Positions 1 through 5,562 of a stretch of 10,000 nt of DNA are shown here, in pieces; the stretch's first letter is position 1; each line of letters begins with the position of its first letter. The stretch spans positions 1-10,000 of the forward strand of contig JAIWNO010000136.1 in NCBI GenBank assembly GCA_020216785.1. Reading direction: 5' to 3'. Below the pieces are notes generated by a model. That model was not told where the DNA came from. It saw only the letters and a list, made by a program, of their open reading frames with translations, and ran no database searches. Position numbers and translations under genes: made by a program. Source of the stretch: Desulfomonile sp. (GTDB lineage: Bacteria; Desulfobacterota; Desulfomonilia; Desulfomonilales; Desulfomonilaceae).

Positions 1-11
1 CCCGCGCGTGC

Positions 12-277
12 GCCCGGAAGCCGGACCGACACATAGGTCGGCCCCTACCGGACGTCGTTAATGTTGCGTGTTTGAAGGCGCATTCGTATGAAAGTCGTCG
101 CCATAAGCACCTGCTAGCGGGTGTGCGTATGGGGAGGTGCGGAGGGGAGATGGAGTCTCCCTTCCGCAGGATGGCGCAGCGTGGCGCTCTTAATACCCAT
201 CTCCGAGGCAAAGCCGCGGAGTGTTCACCGAAGCCGACAACTTTCATGATTCGTTGTGCCCAAAAAACGGGGCATGG
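12..277 (+). repeat. Dispersed 266-bp structured repeat, copy 1
   Basis: This stretch aligns without gaps to 7954-8219 (constant offset 7942). I count 23 differences in 266 bases, about 91% identity, and similarity fades on both sides. The copy holds the same nested inverted repeats as copy 2 but in a worn form: the outer 14-bp stem (87-100 with 235-248) has one wobble and one mismatch, and the 12-bp hairpin (139-150 with 156-167) has one G-U pair. A shorter palindromic section lies at 12-46. An open frame from the TTG at 72 runs through it, but the pattern of differences argues against coding. Its right end is 9 bases from the stop codon of tdh, so minus-strand transcripts of tdh would run into it. 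I see no transposase, and no target-site duplication was identified. The strand label is arbitrary and only records that both copies share one orientation. Confidence 0.9.
87..248 (+). other. Nested inverted-repeat core of repeat copy 1
   Basis: The outer arms 87-100 and 235-248 enclose four hairpins at 101-132, 139-167, 168-198 and 200-222. The 101-110/123-132 stem is unchanged from copy 2. Its two differences (114, 117) fall in the loop, as do the two at 151 and 153 in the next hairpin. The third hairpin is degraded here by an A-C mismatch at its end and a G-A mismatch inside. Whether this is transcribed cannot be told from the sequence. It could be a structured RNA, a DNA cruciform-type mobile repeat, or a relic of either. 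Confidence 0.55.
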
Positions 278-286
278 GATTTGGAA

Positions 287-1342
287 TCAAGGCCCCGCCG
301 GCTCGTGATCAGCCCAATTAAGGATCACCTTTCCGGACGCGCCGGAGCGCATGACCTCAAAGGCTTCCTCATACTCCGTGTAGTGAAAGCGGTGGGTGAT
401 CACAGGTGAGATGTCGAGGCCGGACTGAAGCATCACAGTCATCTTGTACCAGGTTTCGTACATTTCCCGGCCGTAGATCCCCTTAATCGTGAGGCCGTTG
501 AAGATCACCAGGTCCCAGTTAATGGCCGTGTTCGACGGCAGAATGCCCAAGAGCGCAATCTTGCTGCCGTGGCAGGAGTTGGCCAGCATGGACCGGAGCG
601 CATCCGGGCTGCCCGACATTTCCAGCCCCACATCGAAGCCTTCTTTCATGCCAAGCCGCTTCTGAGCGTCTTCGATGGCTTCGTGACGCACATCAAGCGC
701 GAGGGTCGCGCCCATTTTCCGTGCGATTTCGAGACGGTACGGAATCACGTCCGTAACAACCACGTGCCGCGCTCCTGCGTGCCGAACAATGGCTGTGGCC
801 ATGCACCCGATTGGGCCTGCGCCGGTAATGAGAACATCCTCGCCCAACACGTTAAACGACAGCGCTGTGTGGGTGGCGTTTCCGAGCGGGTCAAAGCAAG
901 CGAGCACATCCATGGGGATCGAGGGATCGCAATACCACACATTAGTGACAGGAATGCAGAGGTACTCCGCGAACGCTCCCGGGCGGTTCACTCCGACGCT
1001 CGTGGTCTTCCAGCAGAGGTGGCGCCGGCCTGCCATGCAGTTGCGGCAACGGCCGCAGACCAGGTGCCCTTCGCCGGAGACCACGTCGCCAATGGAGAAA
1101 TCATGGACGTTGCTTCCCATTGCGGCCACGGTGCCCACGAACTCATGCCCGATGGGCATGGGCACCGGGACCGTCTTCCCGGCCCACTCGTCCCAATTGT
1201 AGATGTGCACATCCGTGCCGCAGATTGCGCTCTTGTGGACCTTGATCAGCACGTCGTTGACACCGACCTCGGGGATCGGCACCTCTTCGAGCGTGAGTCC
1301 CGGTTCGGGACGTGCTTTGACGAGGGCTTTCATCATTTCCAT
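287..1342 (-). CDS. tdh: L-threonine 3-dehydrogenase (zinc-dependent MDR family)
   Basis: This cytoplasmic enzyme oxidises L-threonine with NAD+ to 2-amino-3-ketobutyrate, which KBL ligase (not in the window) normally splits into glycine and acetyl-CoA. The 351-residue product matches the family in length (E. coli about 341). Visible motifs are AICGTDVHIYNWDEW with the catalytic-zinc cysteine at 41, GHE at 65-67, structural-zinc cysteines at 96, 99, 102 and 110, the GAGPIG nucleotide-binding turn at 174-179, GNATHTAL near 154, and GIYGREMYETWYKM near 288, which is typical of true Tdh rather than general alcohol dehydrogenases. I chose the ATG at 1342 because GGAG (1348-1351) sits 5 bases upstream. 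The ATG at 1333 gives the canonical MKAL start but lies too far from that site. The start is 14 bases beyond the flippase stop, so the gene is probably co-transcribed with it. The C-terminus has a short extra tail (ADHEPAGP). Confidence 0.93.
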   Translation of the reverse strand: MEMMKALVKARPEPGLTLEEVPIPEVGVNDVLIKVHKSAICGTDVHIYNWDEWAGKTVPVPMPIGHEFVGTVAAMGSNVHDFSIGDVVSGEGHLVCGRCRNCMAGRRHLCWKTTSVGVNRPGAFAEYLCIPVTNVWYCDPSIPMDVLACFDPLGNATHTALSFNVLGEDVLITGAGPIGCMATAIVRHAGARHVVVTDVIPYRLEIARKMGATLALDVRHEAIEDAQKRLGMKEGFDVGLEMSGSPDALRSMLANSCHGSKIALLGILPSNTAINWDLVIFNGLTIKGIYGREMYETWYKMTVMLQSGLDISPVITHRFHYTEYEEAFEVMRSGASGKVILNWADHEPAGP

Positions 1343-1356
1343 GAGGGCTCCGTGGA

Positions 1357-2814
1357 TCACCGGCCAGGGAACAGCCCGGACGCAAGGCGCCGCAGACCGG
1401 CGATTTCTTCCGTCGAAACGGCTCGGAATAAGTATACCAGCAGACAATATATTGCTGCGGAGAAAGCCACATTCGCCACAATATTCCAATCGCGCAGAAG
1501 CAGCGTGACCGCTCCCATTCCCGCGGCCGCAGCAAACGGTTTGGCTGCGAGTTTGAGGAGCGGCAGGGAAAAGAGGTGCTTCTTGATATATGCATACTGA
1601 AGCTCGTTAAAAATGATGATCGTCCCCAGGTTGGCCAGGACGCACCCCATTTCGCCGTAAAGAGGGATCAGCACGAAGTTCAGCGCCACATTGATTCCCG
1701 CGGAAACCATGTTGATGGTCATGTCCACTTTCTGATTATCTGTGGCGATGAGAACTTGAGCCAGTGTGAACACCATGCCGAAGGGGACCAGCGCGATGAT
1801 GAGCACTCTGAGCACCGGTACCGACGCAGCAAATCCGGACCCATAGATGAGCGTGATGATGTGGTCGGCAAGGACAACGGTTCCGACCACTACGGGAAAC
1901 GTCCCGAGGAACAGATGCCTGCACGCATTCGCGACGAAGCTCTGCAGCTGCTGTGCGCCCTGCACATATTCTCTCGTGAAAAACGGCAGCACTGCATTCG
2001 AGAATGCCAACGGCAGCGCGACACACATGGTCAACAGCCTCATTGCGGCGCTATAGATCCCGACCGAATGCACGTCTTTCAACTTGGACAGCATAATCTG
2101 GTCGATGTTCAGGTGGATGGTGGAGAAAATGACGATATTGAGAAACACCGGCGATTGCGTCAACAGAAGGCGCCAGATATCGGGGCGGAATTCCCATCGA
2201 GGCCGGCCAAGCACCTTCCAATAGAACAGCGCCATAAGCGCCAGTGCAAAGACCCGCACGGCAACGCTGACGACGAAAATCGGAACGATGCCGTATCCCA
2301 GCACCACCAATACCATGCACGCGGCGACCCGAAGAATGTTTTCCGCCAGATAAGTGATCGCCACGTAATGCGACTTCTCAAATGCTCGGAATACGCCGTC
2401 CATGTACCAAATCGGCGTGGACGGCAAGAGCGAAAATGCCATGACCACCGATGCGACGAAGACGCGACGCTCGTATCCCATGGCGTACACCAGCCCGATC
2501 ATTGCTATGAGAGCGATGAGCGACGAGACGATGCCGAAAACCGTTGAGTTGAGAAGAAACACATGCACTTCGTCGCGCTTCCTGGCGACTTCACGCACGA
2601 TGAGGCTCACCAGTCCGAGCGACGCAAGGGTCTGAAATATGCCCGCATACGCGAGAACTAAGGAATACTCGCCAAGTCCGTCCGCGCCGAGATAGCGGGA
2701 AATTGCCCAGATAAGGGCGAAGGACAGGAGAGGATTGAAGAAATCCGGCAGCCACAGCGAAAGCGTGTTTGCGAAGACGCTGGCACCTTTCCCCATGTGG
2801 GTGGCCTTTGGCAT
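1357..2814 (-). CDS. Polysaccharide flippase, MOP/Wzx-like
   Basis: The 485-residue, almost wholly hydrophobic protein fits the 12-14-helix oligosaccharide/polysaccharide exporter group of the MOP superfamily (Wzx/RfbX-like), which move undecaprenyl-linked glycans across the inner membrane. Family-like features are the amphipathic N-terminus leading into the first helices, the LGADGLGEYSLVLAY segment at about 42-56, HLNIDQIMLSKL around 234-245 followed by VGIYSAAMRLL near 251, and a C-terminal half with AQVLIATDNQK and NFVLIPLYGEMGCVLA. The ATG at 2814 is preferred because AGGAG lies 9 bases upstream. Longer readings would run into the SGNH gene and add a soluble, proline-rich segment unlike the family. 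It starts 29 bases after the SGNH stop and ends 14 bases before tdh. The substrate cannot be inferred from sequence. Confidence 0.88.
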   Translation of the reverse strand: MPKATHMGKGASVFANTLSLWLPDFFNPLLSFALIWAISRYLGADGLGEYSLVLAYAGIFQTLASLGLVSLIVREVARKRDEVHVFLLNSTVFGIVSSLIALIAMIGLVYAMGYERRVFVASVVMAFSLLPSTPIWYMDGVFRAFEKSHYVAITYLAENILRVAACMVLVVLGYGIVPIFVVSVAVRVFALALMALFYWKVLGRPRWEFRPDIWRLLLTQSPVFLNIVIFSTIHLNIDQIMLSKLKDVHSVGIYSAAMRLLTMCVALPLAFSNAVLPFFTREYVQGAQQLQSFVANACRHLFLGTFPVVVGTVVLADHIITLIYGSGFAASVPVLRVLIIALVPFGMVFTLAQVLIATDNQKVDMTINMVSAGINVALNFVLIPLYGEMGCVLANLGTIIIFNELQYAYIKKHLFSLPLLKLAAKPFAAAAGMGAVTLLLRDWNIVANVAFSAAIYCLLVYLFRAVSTEEIAGLRRLASGLFPGR

Positions 2815-2843
2815 GGGATGCGTCTCCTGACGGCTGCCGGGGA

Positions 2844-4043
2844 TTACGGAAGGCCCCGGGCTTTGAGCGCGCGGGAGATGCACGCAGCGAGCTCCCGGGC
2901 CAGGGCCGAGCTGTAGTGCGTCAGGTCCACGTAAAGCGGCTCCTTCTTGCCTTCCTGGATATCCGCGCACCACACGAAGTTGTCGCCGAACACTCCTTCA
3001 CGTGCACGACGATCGACCAGGGCATAACCGGAGCGACCCCTGCCGTGCGAGCCGAACCCGCCCTCAGCGAATCGGTGATACGTTAGGTCGTACTTGTAGA
3101 CCGGTGTCGGCTGCCACACGAAGACGGTCTTGACGCCGAAAGCGGCAGCGACGCCTTCGATTATGCGCTTGTTCGTTGCGTAGCGCTCTACGATGTGCTC
3201 GATCATCTGAGGATCGTCGGGCGGTTCCGCACCGTCTTCAGCGCTGAGATCGGGGCCTCGATGGTGTATCGGCGGCGCCTTCGGCTGAAAAAACTTTCCA
3301 ACCGGCAGCAGAAGGAGCGCCTTCCGCCATGCCTCCTTACGGAAGGAGCGCTTGCCGCAATCTTGGAGCATACGGGTGAATACCGGCTCTTCATTGCGAT
3401 AAAAAAATTCATTGATCCCATCAATGAATATTGCCACATCCGGGATCGTTTTCGCTGTGAGAAGCTTCTCAAAAAGCGCCCGTTCCTGCGAAGAAAAATA
3501 ATAACCGCGGCCGAAGTTGTACACACGGGCATCAACGCCGTCGGCCGCCAGCATATCCTGCAAGTGGGACGCGATGGTCTGGTCGTCGGGCAGTCCGTAG
3601 CAAAATGTGGTGCTTCCGCCAAAAAGGAAAATCGTCCGATGGAGGTCTCTACGAGGCGGCCACGGGCCCTGGTTCCTCGTGATTCTGAACCCGAACGGGC
3701 TCACATTTACATAACGGCTGGAATAAGGTCCCTCTTTGAACTGGGTAAACGATTCATACTGGAAGGATCGATGCCAGGTGTGAAACAGGAGTTCATCGAC
3801 CTCAGCCGGCTTCATGTCGGGATAGAGGGGATCCACCGGCTTGCGGTGCCGCTGGGCCACGGGGTTGCGCTGCTCCGGAGACAGGGCACTGTGGAGCGTG
3901 AGCGCCAGCCACACTGCGAGGTTGACCGCAGCGAAGAGCAGCACCGTTGTCGTGAATACGGTCGCGGCGGTCTGGTACCAGCGGGGGGGTCGAGGGACAT
4001 GGCGATCCTCGGCGCGGCCTGTTTCCCAATGCTCTTCCTCCAC
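2844..4043 (-). CDS. Membrane-anchored SGNH/GDSL-type hydrolase or acyltransferase
   Basis: The 399-residue product has a short cytoplasmic tail, one membrane segment at about 26-48, and an extracytoplasmic catalytic domain. SGNH blocks can be seen in order: FGGSTTF with the likely nucleophile Ser144, YNFGRG with Asn176/Gly178, IDGINEF with Asp208 and Asn211, and a C-terminal YVDLTHYS with Asp373 and His376. Enzymes of this fold cleave or transfer acyl esters, and anchored members in glycan clusters often add or remove O-acetyl groups. That role fits the flippase 29 bases downstream but is inference; the substrate is unknown. I chose the GTG at 4043 because GGAGG lies 7 bases upstream. The longer frame from a TTG at 4121 adds 26 residues without a comparable site. 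This is the first gene of the minus-strand operon. A long insert between blocks III and V (about 225-310) is rich in Pro, Lys and Arg. Confidence 0.82.
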   Translation of the reverse strand: MEEEHWETGRAEDRHVPRPPRWYQTAATVFTTTVLLFAAVNLAVWLALTLHSALSPEQRNPVAQRHRKPVDPLYPDMKPAEVDELLFHTWHRSFQYESFTQFKEGPYSSRYVNVSPFGFRITRNQGPWPPRRDLHRTIFLFGGSTTFCYGLPDDQTIASHLQDMLAADGVDARVYNFGRGYYFSSQERALFEKLLTAKTIPDVAIFIDGINEFFYRNEEPVFTRMLQDCGKRSFRKEAWRKALLLLPVGKFFQPKAPPIHHRGPDLSAEDGAEPPDDPQMIEHIVERYATNKRIIEGVAAAFGVKTVFVWQPTPVYKYDLTYHRFAEGGFGSHGRGRSGYALVDRRAREGVFGDNFVWCADIQEGKKEPLYVDLTHYSSALARELAACISRALKARGLP

Positions 4044-4050
4044 GGATATT

Positions 4051-4055
4051 CCTCC
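4051..4055 (-). promoter_or_regulatory. Ribosome-binding site deciding the SGNH gene start
   Basis: The minus strand reads GGAGG here, 7 bases before the GTG at 4043. This is the best Shine-Dalgarno match upstream of the gene and the reason the GTG is preferred to the TTG 78 bases further out. Confidence 0.75.
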
Positions 4056-4295
4056 GATTTCTCCCCCATTTTCGGCAGCGCGACGACGACAGATGTTAAA
4101 CCACCACCTGCGGCCGGTCAACGGGGAAACGCACGCAAAGGCATGGCTCTTCCGATATCCGCCCGTGAGATCTTGCTCCGGCCGGCCACATCAAATTTCT
4201 AACACACACATAACCATATCCGAAAAATCCTGGTGTTAAGTGAGCGCGGGTCGGTCCCCCATCCCAAAAGAATACACCGGACTTCGCGAAACGTC

Positions 4296-4317
4296 TTGCC
4301 TCGGCGTTCGCCGGCAA
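4296..4317 (+). other. Small hairpin in the probable pstS leader
   Basis: TTGCC (4296-4300) pairs with GGCAA (4313-4317). Inside, after a two-base bulge, GGC pairs with GCC around a four-base loop. It lies 50 bases upstream of the pstS start, so it would be in the 5' untranslated RNA if transcription starts in the AT-rich patch. It may be chance in GC-rich DNA; no riboswitch family is recognised. Confidence 0.25.
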
Positions 4318-4367
4318 CGCAGGCGGACGAACGGTCCAGGTCACACGAGCCGCAAAGGAGAGTTGCC

Positions 4368-5528
4368 ATGGCTCAAACGAACAAACGGAAAGCTCGCACC
4401 AATATGAGAGCGTCCTGTCGGGCGCTCGGTCTCCTCGGGACCATGATGGTAGCTGCGCTGGTCGGCGGCATATTGAACGCCGATGCAGCCGCCAAGGAGA
4501 CGATGACTATCAATGGCGCAGGAGCGACATTCCCCATGCCCATCTATGCAAAATGGGCGTCCGCGTACGAAAAAAACGGCGGCGCCAAGATCGAATACCG
4601 CGGAATCGGGTCTGGCGGGGGCATCGCTCAGATCAAGGCCAAGGCGGTCGATTTCGGCGCTTCTGATGAGCCCCTGGCGCCGGAAGAGCTCGACAGGCAC
4701 GGATTGATCCAGTTCCCGCTCGTGATCGGCGGCGTCGTGCCCGTACACAACATTCAGGGCATCAACAAAGGACAGTTGAAGCTCACGCCGGAACTCCTTA
4801 CCGACATCTTCCTCGGCAAGATCAAGAAGTGGAGCGACCCCCGTCTGAAAGCGGTAAACCCTGGCCTGAAGCTCCCCGATGCAGACATCACCATCTGCCA
4901 CAGGGCCGACGGGTCCGGCACCACATGGATATTCACTACGTACCTGAGCAAGGTCTCCCTGGAATGGAAGCAAAAGGTGGGGGCGGACAAGGCCGTGTCC
5001 TGGCCTCAGGGTGTCGGAGGGAAAGGCAATCCCGGTGTGACGGAACTTGTCAAAAAAGTTAGCGGTTCCCTCGGGTACGTGGAATTTGCTTACGCTTTGG
5101 AAAACAACCTCAATTACGTGCTCCTGCAGAACCGTTCGGGCGAATTCGTCGCGCCGACCATCAAAAGCTTCCAGGCCGCGTGCGAGAATGCAAGCTGGGA
5201 AAAAGCGCCCGGCTTCTACGTGGATCTCAACGACCAGCCGGGTCAAGCGAGCTGGCCGATTACGGGCTCGTCATTCATTCTCGTCCACAAAAACCAACTT
5301 GAAGCAGGCAAGGCATTGGAAATGTTGAAGTTCTTCGACTGGTGCTTTAGGAAAGGCGCTTCCATAGCCTCTGACCTGCATTACGTGCCCATTCCGTCGA
5401 AGGTATACGGCTTGGTGGAATCGATGTGGAAAACGAGCGTCACTGCGAACGGGGCGCAAGTCTGGAAAGGTGAATTGCACATGACTGCCAAGCCTGCCCG
5501 GGTGTCGAGCGGGGAGACGGAAAATTAA
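4368..5528 (+). CDS. pstS: Periplasmic phosphate-binding protein PstS
   Basis: This 386-residue precursor is a class II solute-binding protein that captures inorganic phosphate in the periplasm. The basic N-terminus followed by a hydrophobic stretch (about 17-37) and ADAA looks like a Sec signal peptide with cleavage near residue 41. Phosphate-pocket motifs match the PstS pattern: GAGATFP at 50-56 (Thr54, Phe55), GSGGGI at 81-86 (Ser82), FGASDEPL with Asp100, and RADGSGTTW at 179-187 (Arg179, Ser183, Gly184, Thr185). The ATG at 4368 follows AAAGGAG (4354-4360) by 7 bases. A longer open frame back to 4233 lacks such a site and would put 45 charged residues before the signal peptide. No pstC, pstA, pstB or phoU follows. 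The next gene, 34 bases on, is a sensor kinase, so this PstS may feed a sensing system or serve a Pst transporter encoded elsewhere. Confidence 0.94.
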   Translation: MAQTNKRKARTNMRASCRALGLLGTMMVAALVGGILNADAAAKETMTINGAGATFPMPIYAKWASAYEKNGGAKIEYRGIGSGGGIAQIKAKAVDFGASDEPLAPEELDRHGLIQFPLVIGGVVPVHNIQGINKGQLKLTPELLTDIFLGKIKKWSDPRLKAVNPGLKLPDADITICHRADGSGTTWIFTTYLSKVSLEWKQKVGADKAVSWPQGVGGKGNPGVTELVKKVSGSLGYVEFAYALENNLNYVLLQNRSGEFVAPTIKSFQAACENASWEKAPGFYVDLNDQPGQASWPITGSSFILVHKNQLEAGKALEMLKFFDWCFRKGASIASDLHYVPIPSKVYGLVESMWKTSVTANGAQVWKGELHMTAKPARVSSGETEN

Positions 5529-5551
5529 AGTTTTCTACACCAGTAAAAGAA

Positions 5552-5557
5552 GAGAGG
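5552..5557 (+). promoter_or_regulatory. Ribosome-binding site for the hybrid kinase
   Basis: GAGAGG, continuing into TGA, matches the anti-Shine-Dalgarno end well and lies 5 bases before the TTG at 5563. The in-frame GTG at 5557 overlaps this site and has only a weak purine run upstream, so I favour the TTG, though the GTG cannot be excluded. Confidence 0.5.
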
Positions 5558-5562
5558 TGACC

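Larger units (their letters stand above)
4044..4367. promoter_or_regulatory. Divergent intergenic region between the envelope operon and pstS
   Basis: This 324-bp gap must carry promoters for both the minus-strand operon and the plus-strand pstS-kinase pair. The most AT-rich patch (about 4190-4240) is the likeliest promoter area. I could not find a convincing -35/-10 pair on either strand, nor clear tandem Pho-box repeats of the enterobacterial type. A GGCCGGCC palindrome lies near 4180, and a small hairpin lies at 4296-4317. Nothing else is recognisable. Confidence 0.5.

Noticed and set aside
12..277. Repeat pair as a retron ncRNA or a diversity-generating template/variable repeat
   Set aside because: No reverse transcriptase is in the window, and differences between copies are mixed transitions and transversions, not adenine-specific.
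4122..4165. ACGCAAAGGC-like string resembling part of a cyclic-di-GMP (GEMM) riboswitch
   Set aside because: The flanking GAAA-capped stem and the downstream GGTAGC-type receptor are missing, so the short match is probably chance.
569..4202. Long plus-strand open frames opposite tdh, the flippase and the SGNH gene (569-1600, 1576-2547, 3195-4202)
   Set aside because: They mirror genes with clear family motifs, are rich in His, Arg, Gln and Asp as expected of antisense frames in GC-rich DNA, and show no domains of their own.
4200..4367. Pho box upstream of pstS
   Set aside because: I could not find tandem CTGTCAT-like 11-base repeats; another phosphate control or a diverged site is possible but unsupported.
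4404..4406. Internal ATG as the pstS start giving a shorter signal peptide
   Set aside because: It lacks a ribosome-binding site, whereas the ATG at 4368 has AAAGGAG at ideal spacing.
4341..5246. Minus-strand 301-residue open frame opposite pstS
   Set aside because: PstS on the plus strand has every pocket residue; the reverse frame shows no motif and no ribosome-binding site.
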